DNA of 64,000 bases, from the NCBI GenBank assembly GCA_934754655.1, contig CAKVIC010000014.1, forward strand, positions 1 to 64,000. The letters are read 5' to 3'. Shown in pieces: positions 1-9,475 of the stretch. The DNA comes from an uncultured Candidatus Melainabacteria bacterium (GTDB lineage Bacteria > Cyanobacteriota > Vampirovibrionia > Gastranaerophilales > Gastranaerophilaceae). Each line of letters opens with the position of its first letter. Position 1 is the first letter of the stretch. The notes under the pieces are model-generated. The model was not told where the DNA came from and ran no database searches. It saw only the letters and a program-made list of their open reading frames with translations. The translations under genes and the position numbers were made by a program.

Positions 1-76
1 TTTAACCTTATATTTATAAAGTAATTGACTCAATAAAAATTGCTTGTTTTAAAATAAATGTTAAGAAAATGTTACA
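1..76 (-). repeat. Dispersed 76-bp repeat, copy A (leftward promoter-like)
   Basis: Positions 1-76 match 51262-51337 at 73 of 76 bases. Read on the minus strand it holds TTGTAACA (70-77), then 25 bp, then AGCAATTTTT (35-44), then a TTTAT-type -10 region. The other copy lies directly upstream of the leftward HExxH-protein gene that starts at 51240. By analogy this copy should drive a leftward gene beyond the window edge. The repeat may continue to the left. Confidence 0.85.
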
Positions 77-82
77 AAACTA

Positions 83-338
83 CAAGCCTTTTTAAGACTT
101 CACACCGGCTTACGCTTTCTCCGCCTGACAAATCAATAGATTTGAAACGGCGGTATCGTTATGCTTCGTCTTTCAAAGTCTTGCACGTCTGCAAGCCTTT
201 TTAAGACTTCACACCGGCTTACGCTTTCTCCGCCTGGCAAATCAATAGATTTGAAACGGCGGTATCGTTATGCTTCGTCTTTCAAAGTCTTGCACGTCTG
301 CAAGCCTTTTCAAGACTTCACACCGGCTTACGCTTTCT
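83..338. repeat. 109-bp tandem repeat, about 2.3 copies
   Basis: CAAGCC recurs at 83, 192 and 301, giving an exact 109-bp period. Two full units and a 38-bp partial one are nearly identical. The array is clearly more GC-rich than its surroundings. Each unit can fold into two hairpins. One pairs CCGCC (121-125) with GGCGG (149-153) around CAAATC-AATA-GATTTG (129-144). The other pairs AAGTCTT (176-182) with AAGACTT (203-209) around TTGCA-CGTC-TGCAA (181-194). An open frame through it (161-382) is itself repetitive and is not taken as a gene. Function unknown. Confidence 0.9.
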
Positions 339-401
339 TACCACTGGAAAAAGTTTTTAAATTATATTATTATAATAAATAATATGGGATGAGGGTATTT
401 A

Positions 402-2978
402 ATGTTTAAGAAAGTTTTTTTATTATTAATTGTGTATTTATTTACATTTTGTAGTGTTTTCTCCGCGGATGTATCTGTTTTTAAACTCCCGAATGGTCAA
501 ACCGTTATTATTCAAGAAATTCATGACAATAAACTTGTAACAATTGATACGTGGGTTAAAACAGGCTCTATTAACGAAGATGATAAAAATAATGGTGTTT
601 CACATTTTTTGGAACATTTATTTTTTAAAGGAACCAAAAAACATCCAACAGGCGAATTTGATAAAATTCTTGAATCAAAAGGTGCTATTGTAAATGCTGC
701 AACCAGCAAAGACTTTACGCATTATTATATAACTGTTGCTTCAAATTTTTTTGATACTGCAATGGATTTACATTCAGATATGTTAACAAATCCTCAAATT
801 CCTCGTAAAGAACTTGAAAAAGAGCGTAAAGTTGTATTAGAGGAAATTTCTAAAGATTCAAATACTCCTCAAAAAATGATTTATGATAATTTAAATGATA
901 TGTTGTATACTACACATCCTTATAAACGAAAAGTTATAGGCACAGAAAATATTATTTCAACTATATCAAGAGAAGAAATTTTAGATTATTTTAACAAGTT
1001 TTATTCTCCATCAAACATGATAACTATTGTTGTTGGAGATATTGATACACAAAAAGCGCTTCAAAAAATTACATCTTGTTTCAATACTGAATACAAAAAA
1101 CCCACAAAAACTTTTTATAAAAAAGAACATTGCTTGAATTCTCAAAAAAGAAATGTTCAATATATTGATACTGAAGTTGGATACATGCTAGTCGGATTTC
1201 GTGGTGTTGATATAAAAAATTGTGATACCTATGCTCTTGATGTACTTGCACAAATTTTAGGTGGAGGCAAATCTTCAAAATTATATAAAAATATTAAAGA
1301 ACAAAAAAATCTCGCTTATTCAATATCAGCTGCAAATGGCAGCTTTGGTGACGACGGAATTTTTTATATAAGCGCAAACTTCAACCCAACTTCGCTTGAA
1401 AAAGTTGAAAAATCAATTTTTGACGAGATTGAATATATAAAAAAATACGGAATCACAGATGAAGAACTAAATAGCGCAATTAGCATGCTTGAACAAGAGA
1501 CTTTTTATTCAAGAGAATCAACCTCTGATATATCTACTCAGCTTGGATATATTACTACTCTTACCGGTAGTGTAGATTTTTATAACAATTACGTTTCAAA
1601 CATAAAAAAAGTTACGGCAAAAGAAGTTAAAGATGTTGCTCAAAAATATTTAGGGCAATCTAAAAGTGCAGTATCAATTGCTCTTCCGCAAAATATGAAA
1701 ACGGTTGTAAAAAAAGATGAAACAGTACATACTGCTCAAAAAATAGCTTCAAATAATAATATTGATAAATATATTTTAGATAACAATGCGACTTTATTAC
1801 TAAATCAGCACAAAAACAATGATATTGTTGCTATGAGTATTTTTATAAAAGGTGGTGAATTTTTAGAAAATAAAATAGGCGAAGCAACATTGTTTGCAGA
1901 AACACTGCTTAAAGGAACAAAAAAATATTCAGCACAGGAATTAGCGCAAATAATGGAAGAAAAGGGAATATATATTACACCAACCTCTAAAGAAGATTAT
2001 TTTGCAATAAATGTGCAAACGACAACTTCTCAAATTGCCCTAACATTTGATATTTTGAATGAAATTATTAATAACCCTCTTTTTGATGATTATGAACTTG
2101 AAAAAAAGCGTTCTGAAATCTTATCTAAAATTAAGCAGCAACGCGATATTCCTATGAATATTGCTTTAGATAATTATAAGACTTTGATTTTTGAAAATAG
2201 TGTTTATTCTAATTCAAACAGTATTTTAGAAAAAAACTTGCCTAAAATTGAACGAGAAGATTTATTAAATTATCATAATAAAATAATTAATCCACAAAAT
2301 ATTATAATTTCAATTAACGGTAATGCAGATAAAGATTATATCGTTAATGAATTTAGCAAAATCTTTAAAAAGTCTAATAAACCAAAATTCAATTATTCAA
2401 ATTATAACGTAACTAAATTAAAAACCTCTAAAATTGCTCAACAAAATATTAAGGATTTAAAAACAGCTTGGTTAATTTTAGCTTGGCAAACCTCTGGTGT
2501 TACTAATAAAAAAGATTTTGTAACTTTAAAAGTTATCAACACAATTTTAGGTTCAGGTCTAAGTTCCAGATTATATAGAAATTTACGAGAGCAAGATGGT
2601 TTAGCATATCAATTAGGCTCTTCATACAATCCTAAAATGCTTGCCAGTAGTTTTGTTACATACATCGGTACAAATCCAAATACTTTAAACTATTCTAAGA
2701 CCAAAATCTTAGAAGAAATTGAAAAACTAAAAATGGAATTTGTATCAGATAGCGAACTTCAAGCCGCAAAAGATAGACTCAAAGGTGGTTTTGTAATTGC
2801 ACTTGAAAAAAATTCAGATAAAGCGGCTGTAGTTGCTCAATTCGAAACAATGGGCTTTGGGTTCGATTTTTATGATTCTTATATTAAATTGATAGATGAA
2901 GTCACGGCCTCTGATATTATTCGTGTTGCAAATAAATATTTTAATAATGTGAGGGTTGAATCTATTGTAAAAGACTAA
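402..2978 (+). CDS. Secreted M16-family zinc protease (two-domain, pitrilysin-like)
   Basis: The 858-residue protein begins with a signal peptide (about residues 1-22, MFKKVFLLLIVYLFTFCSVF...). It has the inverted zinc motif HFLEH at 68-72, with a downstream Glu-Glu pair at 147-148 in the RKVVLEEIS segment, the spacing expected for the third zinc ligand. The second half (about 450-858) is a further M16-like domain without HxxEH, as is usual for the inactive half of these clamshell proteases. It should act in the periplasm or at the surface on peptides. A GGATGAGGG stretch precedes the ATG. The last 17 bp overlap the convergent coaE gene. Confidence 0.9.
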   Translation: MFKKVFLLLIVYLFTFCSVFSADVSVFKLPNGQTVIIQEIHDNKLVTIDTWVKTGSINEDDKNNGVSHFLEHLFFKGTKKHPTGEFDKILESKGAIVNAATSKDFTHYYITVASNFFDTAMDLHSDMLTNPQIPRKELEKERKVVLEEISKDSNTPQKMIYDNLNDMLYTTHPYKRKVIGTENIISTISREEILDYFNKFYSPSNMITIVVGDIDTQKALQKITSCFNTEYKKPTKTFYKKEHCLNSQKRNVQYIDTEVGYMLVGFRGVDIKNCDTYALDVLAQILGGGKSSKLYKNIKEQKNLAYSISAANGSFGDDGIFYISANFNPTSLEKVEKSIFDEIEYIKKYGITDEELNSAISMLEQETFYSRESTSDISTQLGYITTLTGSVDFYNNYVSNIKKVTAKEVKDVAQKYLGQSKSAVSIALPQNMKTVVKKDETVHTAQKIASNNNIDKYILDNNATLLLNQHKNNDIVAMSIFIKGGEFLENKIGEATLFAETLLKGTKKYSAQELAQIMEEKGIYITPTSKEDYFAINVQTTTSQIALTFDILNEIINNPLFDDYELEKKRSEILSKIKQQRDIPMNIALDNYKTLIFENSVYSNSNSILEKNLPKIEREDLLNYHNKIINPQNIIISINGNADKDYIVNEFSKIFKKSNKPKFNYSNYNVTKLKTSKIAQQNIKDLKTAWLILAWQTSGVTNKKDFVTLKVINTILGSGLSSRLYRNLREQDGLAYQLGSSYNPKMLASSFVTYIGTNPNTLNYSKTKILEEIEKLKMEFVSDSELQAAKDRLKGGFVIALEKNSDKAAVVAQFETMGFGFDFYDSYIKLIDEVTASDIIRVANKYFNNVRVESIVKD

Positions 2979-3534
2979 GTAAATTATTAATTTGTAATTT
3001 TAAATTATCAATGTCTGAATTATTATAAATTATAAAATCTGATTTTTTTATTTTTTCATCTTCACAATTTTGTGCTAAAATTCTTGTCATTGCGTATTCT
3101 TTACTATAGGTATTTCTTTGCATTAAACGCTCTAAACGAATTTCTTCTTTTGCTGATATAAAAACTATTTTATCGAAAAGTTTTTCAAAACCTGCCTCAA
3201 AAAGTTGAGGTATTGAAATAAAAATGTACTTTTCATTTTTATATTTTTCAAAAATTCTTTTTAATTCTATTTTAACTAATGGGTAAATTATATTTTCTAG
3301 ATTTTTTAATAAGTTTTTATTTCCAAACACAAGTTTTCCAAGCTTTTCTCGATTAATTTTATCTGAATCAAAAACATCATAAGTTCTAAAAAATTCTTTT
3401 ATTTCAATATTTTCTTCAAGAATTTTATGTGCAATTTTATCGCAATCAAAAACTTTAAAATTATTTTGAGCTAAAAATTTTTCAACCGTAGATTTGCCAG
3501 AAGCAATGTTTCCCACTAAAGCGATTTTTATCAT
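2962..3534 (-). CDS. coaE: Dephospho-CoA kinase
   Basis: A 190-residue P-loop kinase that phosphorylates dephospho-CoA, the last step of coenzyme A synthesis. The Walker A segment GNIASGKST lies at residues 8-16, followed by the typical FDCDKIAHKIL segment. Length fits the family. It is the last gene of a leftward pheT - thioesterase - rluB - coaE run and overlaps rluB by the ATGA tetranucleotide, indicating translational coupling. Its 3' end overlaps the convergent M16 protease gene by 17 bp. Confidence 0.92.
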   Translation of the reverse strand: MIKIALVGNIASGKSTVEKFLAQNNFKVFDCDKIAHKILEENIEIKEFFRTYDVFDSDKINREKLGKLVFGNKNLLKNLENIIYPLVKIELKRIFEKYKNEKYIFISIPQLFEAGFEKLFDKIVFISAKEEIRLERLMQRNTYSKEYAMTRILAQNCEDEKIKKSDFIIYNNSDIDNLKLQINNLLSLLQ

Positions 3535-4280
3535 AAGTTCTTTTCTTCTTTTAACAATTTATTTAAATAATTTTTTAAATCTTTAATCTGCTTTGGTTTC
3601 ATAGGTTTTATTTGCCCACGTTTTAATCCTTCTAACGTAATCGTACCTTGTTGAATACGTTTTAAAGATTTAACTTCAAACCCAAGTGCAGCAAACATTT
3701 TACGAATTTGTCTATTTAATCCTTGTTGTAAAACAACTTGAAGAGTTGATTGTTTAGACGCAATTTCAATCGGTAAAACTTGTGCATAAGCCATCTTTTT
3801 ATCGCCAGTATCAGTTTCAATTTCAAAACCATTATACATTTTTTCGCCATGTTCTGGCAAAAGTTTACCATTAATTGTTACTATATAAACCTTTGTTACC
3901 TTAATAGATGGATGCGCCAATTGATTTATTAATTCTCCGTCATTTGTCATAATCAATAATCCGGTAGAATCTTTGTCCAAGCGACCAACAGGCTTCAAAT
4001 TATTTAATTCTTCAGGAATTATATCATAGATTGTTTTTCGACCTTTTTCATCAGCACTAGTCGTAATATATCCGGCTGGTTTATAAAATTTGTAATATTG
4101 TAATTTTTCTGGTTTAATCAATTGCCCATTAATAACCACTTTATCTTTTGGCGCAACTTGAAAACCGAGTTCTTTAACAATTTTTCCGTTTACGTTAACT
4201 TTACCGGCTTCTATCAATTCATCGGCTTTTCTTCTTGAGCAGAGTCCTGAGGATGCAATAAATTTATTTAATCGCTGCAT
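3531..4280 (-). CDS. rluB: RsuA/RluB-family rRNA pseudouridine synthase
   Basis: A 249-residue protein with an N-terminal S4 RNA-binding domain (MQRLNKFIASSGLCSRRKAD) and a catalytic domain holding GRLDKDSTGLLIMTNDGEL, where the Asp of GRLD is the catalytic residue. It converts a uridine of large-subunit rRNA to pseudouridine; RluB versus a small-subunit RsuA role cannot be settled from sequence alone. The C-terminal tail is Lys-rich. An AGAGGT ribosome site precedes the ATG. It overlaps the upstream thioesterase gene by 13 bp and coaE by 4 bp. Confidence 0.88.
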   Translation of the reverse strand: MQRLNKFIASSGLCSRRKADELIEAGKVNVNGKIVKELGFQVAPKDKVVINGQLIKPEKLQYYKFYKPAGYITTSADEKGRKTIYDIIPEELNNLKPVGRLDKDSTGLLIMTNDGELINQLAHPSIKVTKVYIVTINGKLLPEHGEKMYNGFEIETDTGDKKMAYAQVLPIEIASKQSTLQVVLQQGLNRQIRKMFAALGFEVKSLKRIQQGTITLEGLKRGQIKPMKPKQIKDLKNYLNKLLKEEKNL

Positions 4281-4684
4281 ATCATACCTCTTTCAAGAGC
4301 ATTTTTTACTTCGTCAGGTATTCTTTTATAAAGTTTACCATCGTTAGTTATTGCGACCACCTGTACTTCAGCTCTTGTATAAACACTTTCTGTCTTTTTA
4401 TTTTTAATCGTTTGTAAAAATGTTATTGTTATTGGAGTAATCTTTTCGATTTCAGTTTCAACGATAATTTCTTCATTTATTCTTGCAGGAGCCTTGTAAC
4501 GAATATTAAGATTTGATACTGCAAAAACCATATTTAATTCTTTTAATTTAACAAGATTTAAACCTAGTTTTTCGCAAAATTCGACACGGCCGATTTCCAT
4601 CCACCTTAAATATGAGCCATGCCAAGTTACCGCATAGGCATCCGTATCTGCATAATAAACTTTTTGTTCTAAAAAATGTTTCAT
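4268..4684 (-). CDS. YbgC-like acyl-CoA thioesterase (hot-dog fold)
   Basis: A 138-residue single hot-dog domain protein. The motif YADTDAYAVTWHGSYLRWME near the N-terminus matches the 4-hydroxybenzoyl-CoA/YbgC thioesterase signature (Y-x-D-T-D...Y...R). It probably hydrolyses acyl-CoA; the natural substrate is not evident. The start has AGGGAA upstream and lies 2 bp after the pheT stop codon. The gene runs into rluB with a 13-bp overlap, so it belongs to the pheT operon. Confidence 0.85.
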   Translation of the reverse strand: MKHFLEQKVYYADTDAYAVTWHGSYLRWMEIGRVEFCEKLGLNLVKLKELNMVFAVSNLNIRYKAPARINEEIIVETEIEKITPITITFLQTIKNKKTESVYTRAEVQVVAITNDGKLYKRIPDEVKNALERGMICSD

Positions 4685-4686
4685 AA

Positions 4687-7164
4687 TTATTCCCTAAATG
4701 AAAGTTCTGAAATATTCTTTTTCAAAACAGAACGAACATTTGCCATTTGACTTTCTATAACATCATCTGTCAAGGTTGCATTTTCATCTTGCATTTTTAT
4801 TCTAAATGCTAAAGATTTAAATCCGGTATTAACATGTTCACCTTTATAAACATCAAAAACTTCACAGCCCTTAAACATATTATTTGCGACACCTTTTTTG
4901 ACATTTTTTTCAACTTCTTCCCAAGAAATAGTTTCTGGAATAATAATTGCTAAATCTCTTTGAACTTCTGGATATTGAGGAAGCTTTTTAAATTTAACAA
5001 CTGATTCATTTATTGCACCAAGTAACATATTTAAATCTAGTTTAAAAATAAATGCATTTTGTTTAAGTTTCATTTTATTTTTCAATTCTGGATGAATTTC
5101 CCCATAATATCCGATAACTTCAGGTTGTTTACCTAATAATGTTAATACGGCTGTTTTATAAGGATGTAAACTTTGATGATTTTCAACAAGCTTAGTATCT
5201 GCAAGCAAAGCAACTTTTATACGTCTTGATAATCCAAATTCTGAGATAATTTTATCAATGATACCTTTTACTGTGTAAAAATCAACTTCGCCTGTATTTT
5301 GCCAATGTGAATTTTGAATATTACCTGAAATTATACCTGCAAGAACTTGATTTTCACGAACACCAGAATATTTTTCTGTTGTTTCATCAACTTTTAAATA
5401 AGTTCTGCCAATTTCATAACCCCAAAAATCTTTTTGACCATTATCATAATTATACTTAAAGCAATTTAACAAGCTTGCAATCATAGTTTGACGAAGCATT
5501 GCATAATCTTCTGAAGCCGGATTTTCAACAAATACAGCTTTATCTTTTTCATACGTCATATTGAATTGTTTAAGCAGTGGTTCCCCAATTAAAGAAGAAG
5601 TTTGAAGCTCATTTAATCCACAACCTGACATTATTTCACGAAGCTTTGTTGTAACCTTCTCTGTTAAAGAAATTTCTGCAGGTGTTGTTATACATGGCAA
5701 CGTTGGCGTGATTTTATCATAACCATTTATACGCGAAATTTCTTCAATTAAATCAACTTCCCTTGTAACATCATCTGCACGATAAGAAGGTACGCGTACC
5801 TTGCAAGCCATTTCATTTTTTCCAAGGATTTCAAATCCTAATTTCTCAAGTATTTCAAGACATTTTGCTTGTTCAATTTCACAACCTAAAATCCTTTTTA
5901 ATTGTGCATATCTTAATGTTATATCAATTGGTTCAAGTTTATTATTTCCAGTTTCTACACAACCTTCAAATTTTGCATCAGCATATTTTTCCAAAAGCTC
6001 AATAGCTCTAAATAAAGCCGGTTTTATTGCTTCTATATCGACTCCACGTTCATAACGTGCACAAGCTTCAGAACGATAACCTACGCTTCTTGCACTTTTA
6101 CGAATTGCAGATGGTACAAAATATGCAGCCTCAATTGCTATGTTTTTTGTGTTATCATCAATTTCAGAGTTCGCACCTCCAAAAACACCACCTAAACAAA
6201 CCGGCATACTTTCAGTTGAAATAACTATTGTTTCATGGCTTAATTCACGTTCAACTTCATCTAATGTAACTAATTTTTCGCCTTGTTCAGCACGACGAAC
6301 ACACAAATATTTGTTTAACTTATCATAATCAAAAGTATGCAATGGAGTTCCATACTCTAACAAAACGTAATTTGAAATATCTACGACGTTATTGATAACT
6401 CGTATTCCTGATGCTAAAAGACGCTTTTGCATCCACTCTGGTGATGGTTTTATAGTAATATCTTTTACAACACCAATTGAATAATATTTACAAACTTCAG
6501 GATTTTTAATTTCAACTTTAAAATCGGCTAGTGTAACATTTTCGCGTTTTGCATATTCAAATTTCATTGGGCGATTAAAAAGAGCAGATAATTCCCTAGC
6601 AACACCTATTACTGACATTTGGTCACCACGATTTGCAGTTGGAGCAGTATTAATTATAAAATCCTTTTCAAAACCTAAAACATTTTCTACATTCAAACCT
6701 AAACCTACATTAGGAAAAATTCGGTTTAAAACAAGGATTCCATCTTCTTCCTGATAATTTCTATCACTAACACCAAGTTCATCTGCAGAACATAGCATGC
6801 CTTGAGATTCAACCCCTCTTATCACAGCAGGCGTAAGTTGAAATTGTTCTCCTGTTTTTCTATCAAGAACTTTACTTCCAACCGATGCGTATGGTACAAC
6901 TTGTCCGATTTGAATATTTTGAGCCCCACAAACAACCGTTTTTATTTCAGAACCTGTGTTTACTCCAACTAAATGCAAATGATCTGAATTTGGATGATTA
7001 TCAATTTTTTCAATTTTTACAGTTATTATATTTGTAAATTGTGGCTTGACTTCTGTTATTTCTTCAATTTCCAAACCGCTCATAGTAAGCTCATGAGCAA
7101 TTTGTTTAACATCAATATCTTTTAAATCAACTAAATTATTTAACCAATTTAATGAAATTTGCAT
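4687..7164 (-). CDS. pheT: Phenylalanine-tRNA ligase beta subunit
   Basis: An 825-residue full-length bacterial beta subunit that charges tRNA-Phe together with PheS. The domains are an N-terminal EMAP-type tRNA-binding fold (about 40-150, containing VVCGAQNI and GVESQGMLCSADELG), B3/B4 editing, B5, a catalytic-like core and a C-terminal ferredoxin-fold anticodon-binding domain (about 730-825, LPQYPEVQRDLAIIIPE). pheS is not adjacent. GAAAGAGGT precedes the ATG, and a TATAAT (complement of 7198-7203) lies shortly upstream, so this gene probably heads the leftward operon. Confidence 0.95.
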   Translation of the reverse strand: MQISLNWLNNLVDLKDIDVKQIAHELTMSGLEIEEITEVKPQFTNIITVKIEKIDNHPNSDHLHLVGVNTGSEIKTVVCGAQNIQIGQVVPYASVGSKVLDRKTGEQFQLTPAVIRGVESQGMLCSADELGVSDRNYQEEDGILVLNRIFPNVGLGLNVENVLGFEKDFIINTAPTANRGDQMSVIGVARELSALFNRPMKFEYAKRENVTLADFKVEIKNPEVCKYYSIGVVKDITIKPSPEWMQKRLLASGIRVINNVVDISNYVLLEYGTPLHTFDYDKLNKYLCVRRAEQGEKLVTLDEVERELSHETIVISTESMPVCLGGVFGGANSEIDDNTKNIAIEAAYFVPSAIRKSARSVGYRSEACARYERGVDIEAIKPALFRAIELLEKYADAKFEGCVETGNNKLEPIDITLRYAQLKRILGCEIEQAKCLEILEKLGFEILGKNEMACKVRVPSYRADDVTREVDLIEEISRINGYDKITPTLPCITTPAEISLTEKVTTKLREIMSGCGLNELQTSSLIGEPLLKQFNMTYEKDKAVFVENPASEDYAMLRQTMIASLLNCFKYNYDNGQKDFWGYEIGRTYLKVDETTEKYSGVRENQVLAGIISGNIQNSHWQNTGEVDFYTVKGIIDKIISEFGLSRRIKVALLADTKLVENHQSLHPYKTAVLTLLGKQPEVIGYYGEIHPELKNKMKLKQNAFIFKLDLNMLLGAINESVVKFKKLPQYPEVQRDLAIIIPETISWEEVEKNVKKGVANNMFKGCEVFDVYKGEHVNTGFKSLAFRIKMQDENATLTDDVIESQMANVRSVLKKNISELSFRE

Positions 7165-7385
7165 ATTCCATACCTCTTTCTTTATTTTGCAAGGACTATT
7201 ATACTATAAAAATAGATTGAATGATTTTTTGTTATAAGATTAATTTTAATGCAAACTCATTAAGTCATCGCTTGAAAAATTTCATTTACAAAACTACACA
7301 TTTTAGCAAAAAATCTTTTTTTTATGATTTATTTAGTATATGATAACTATGATAGTGTATTATAGTTAAGATTAAGGAGCACATT
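7165..7385. promoter_or_regulatory. Divergent promoter region between pheT and the 7386 gene
   Basis: The 221 bp hold no gene. For pheT a TATAAT -10 candidate lies at 7198-7203 (minus strand) without a clear -35. For the rightward gene, AGCAAAAAAT at 7305-7314 resembles the AGCAATTTTT box seen before other lineage-specific genes and is followed after 14 bp by TTATTTAGTATATG. AAGGAG precedes the ATG. Confidence 0.5.
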
Positions 7386-8558
7386 ATGAATGTAACGTCA
7401 GTAAACAATGTATCAAGTGTAAATTTTCATTCTGATAAAAAAATGAAGTTTGAAAAAGATTTAAAAAACAACAATTTTAAAGACATGGAAAAATTAGCGA
7501 ATTCAAGCGACCTATTAAATGCATACGGTATGGCACTTGTTGGCTTGAATAGAACTATGAAAAATGAAGCTGCACCTTTAATTTCAGATATTAGAGATAT
7601 TGATAAAATTGAAGGCGAAAAAATCTACAAATCAAATGGTGATTTATATTGTATAGAACAAAACAATAATGATGGTACAAAAACTTTATATTATCCTGAC
7701 TGGTACCAAAAAGATAAAATTGAAAACATTCAAATTATAGATAATAAATCTAATAAAATTTTGAAACAACAAAATAATTCTTTAGCTTCAGATTATCAAA
7801 TATCAAATGTTGTTGAATATTCAGACAATCAATCTGTTTCAAATGCAATTTATGTAAATGGAAATTTACAAAACATGGAAAAAATTGAAAAAGATTATGA
7901 TAACGGAAAAATAATCAAACATTTTGATAATTCTAAAAATGAAAGTTCTTATGGCATAACAATTGAAAGAGATTATGGAAGCATAACTACAAATGCCTAT
8001 TTTGACAAAAACAACGATATAAAGAACATAACGCTTGATGCAAACAGCGATAATAAAGGATTCTTTAAAAATATCAAATTTGACAATGGCATGGTTACTG
8101 ATATATCAGAAAATAAATTCTTTAAAAGTCAAAACGTGAAAAATATTTCAAGTGAAAAACTTGCGAATTTAAAACCTTTAGATTTTATACCGAGAGAAGA
8201 ACTTCAAAAAGTTTTATCAGAAGTTGAAGGTGATAACACTTATTACTCAAACGGTGCACTAGAATCAACAACATTCAATATTAATGATAAATCTTATAAA
8301 GTAACTTATGCGCCTAACGGCGAAATCATTGAATCAGAATCTCCTGATACGAGAATTTGGTATAATAATCTAGATACGGTTAGAGTTGAAAAGTGCGATG
8401 GAGAATCTTGTAATACAACGGTATATACTGATAATGAAATTTTAGTTGATTACAATTCTCCGGAAATTAATAAAACAGCTGTTTATTCAAAAGATGGCAA
8501 GTTAGTTAAATTTATGGAATTTCCCAAAAACATAAATACTGAAAACATTGATGAATAA
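7386..8558 (+). CDS. Unknown repeat protein with V-N-F N-terminal box
   Basis: A 390-residue protein with no recognised family. The first 14 residues are Ser/Asn/Val-rich and end in SVNFHS (residues 11-16), like the V-x-F boxes of several other unknown proteins here. The body is acidic and has spaced hairpin-like motifs such as KSNGDLYCIEQ, YSNGALESTTFNI, YAPNGEIIES and YSKDGKLVKF, resembling MORN-variant/YwqK-type repeats. It has no signal peptide or membrane segment. AAGGAG lies before the ATG. A strong terminator follows, so it is transcribed alone. Confidence 0.75.
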   Translation: MNVTSVNNVSSVNFHSDKKMKFEKDLKNNNFKDMEKLANSSDLLNAYGMALVGLNRTMKNEAAPLISDIRDIDKIEGEKIYKSNGDLYCIEQNNNDGTKTLYYPDWYQKDKIENIQIIDNKSNKILKQQNNSLASDYQISNVVEYSDNQSVSNAIYVNGNLQNMEKIEKDYDNGKIIKHFDNSKNESSYGITIERDYGSITTNAYFDKNNDIKNITLDANSDNKGFFKNIKFDNGMVTDISENKFFKSQNVKNISSEKLANLKPLDFIPREELQKVLSEVEGDNTYYSNGALESTTFNINDKSYKVTYAPNGEIIESESPDTRIWYNNLDTVRVEKCDGESCNTTVYTDNEILVDYNSPEINKTAVYSKDGKLVKFMEFPKNINTENIDE

Positions 8559-8580
8559 TAAATGGTTTTGAAAAAATTAG

Positions 8581-8617
8581 GTGGTGATTTGATAAAAAAT
8601 CACCACTTTTTTATTTT
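8581..8617 (+). terminator. Rho-independent terminator after the 7386 gene
   Basis: GTGGTGATTT (8581-8590) pairs perfectly with AAATCACCAC (8597-8606), followed by a T-rich run. Confidence 0.9.
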
Positions 8618-8637
8618 ATGTAACAAAATTTAATATT

Positions 8638-8666
8638 TTGCACGAAATAAATAATTCATATAGAAT
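8638..8666 (+). promoter_or_regulatory. Sigma-70-type promoter of the fliP operon
   Basis: TTGCAC (8638-8643), a 17-bp spacer, and TAGAAT (8661-8666). ATGTAACA at 8618-8625, 88 bp before the fliP ATG, matches the half-site found upstream of three lineage-specific genes here, but the AGCAATTTTT box is not clear at this promoter. Confidence 0.6.
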
Positions 8667-8713
8667 AAACTAGGGAGCGATTTGTATCGTTCAGAGATTT
8701 TTGAGGATATATA

Positions 8714-9472
8714 ATGTTTTTTAATAAGTTTAAAACTTTTGCACTGGCTTTTTGCTGTTTGGTATTGACGTCATTACCAGTAAACGCGGCTTTATCATTT
8801 CCCAATATAAACATTGGAATGCAAACGGCAAATACACCGCAAGATTTTACAAATGGTTTACAAATTCTTATTTGGTTAACAATTTTAACACTCGCTCCAA
8901 GTATTTTAATAATGACAACCTGTTTTATCAGACTTGTTGTTGTTTTATCTCTTACTCGTCAAGCTTTAGGGGCAGGGAGTTTACCACCAAATCAAGTTAT
9001 TACAAGCTTAGCTTTAATTTTAACATTTTTTATAATGGCACCAACTTTTAATGAAATTAATGAAAAAGCTCTTCAACCATATATGAATAATCAAATAACT
9101 CAACAAGCTGCATTGGATAGAGGGATTGAACCTATTCGGAATTTTATGTTTAAACAAACTCATGAAAAAGAGCTTGCGTTATTTGTAAGAATGGCAAAAA
9201 TTGAAAAACCCAAAAACAAAGATGATGTTCCTACTTATGTATTATTACCGTCTTTTGTTTTGAGTGAACTAAAAACTGCTTTTACAATCGGTTTTGTTAT
9301 TTATCTACCTTTCCTTGTAATTGATATTGTTGTTTCATCAGTATTAGTTTCAATGGGTATGATGTTCTTACCACCTACAATGATTGCGTTACCTTTTAAA
9401 TTAATTATGTTTGTAATGGTTGATGGTTGGTATTTAGTTGTAAAATCTTTAGTCGAAAGTTTTGTGAGGTAG
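8714..9472 (+). CDS. fliP: Flagellar/type III export gate protein FliP (SctR)
   Basis: A 252-residue protein with the cleavable signal peptide typical of FliP (about 1-25, ...LTSLPVNAA) and four membrane segments. The family signature VVLSLTRQALGAGSLPPNQV and the following LILTFFIMAPTFNEI are intact. FliP, FliQ and FliR form the helical export gate in the inner membrane through which flagellar or injectisome subunits pass. GAGGA precedes the ATG. It is the first of four tightly spaced gate genes; fliO is absent. Sequence alone cannot say whether the gate serves a flagellum or another export device. Confidence 0.95.
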   Translation: MFFNKFKTFALAFCCLVLTSLPVNAALSFPNINIGMQTANTPQDFTNGLQILIWLTILTLAPSILIMTTCFIRLVVVLSLTRQALGAGSLPPNQVITSLALILTFFIMAPTFNEINEKALQPYMNNQITQQAALDRGIEPIRNFMFKQTHEKELALFVRMAKIEKPKNKDDVPTYVLLPSFVLSELKTAFTIGFVIYLPFLVIDIVVSSVLVSMGMMFLPPTMIALPFKLIMFVMVDGWYLVVKSLVESFVR

Positions 9473-9475
9473 ATA

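Noticed and set aside
83..338. CRISPR array
   Set aside because: The 109-bp units are contiguous with no unique spacers, and no cas gene is near.
161..382. Open frame of 73 codons at the left end
   Set aside because: It runs through the 109-bp tandem repeat, so its protein repeats itself; there is no ribosome site and no family resemblance.
7165..7385. Full copy of the lineage-specific promoter before the 7386 gene
   Set aside because: An AGCAAAAAAT box and an AT-rich -10 are present, but the ATGTAACA site is not; kept only as a weak resemblance.
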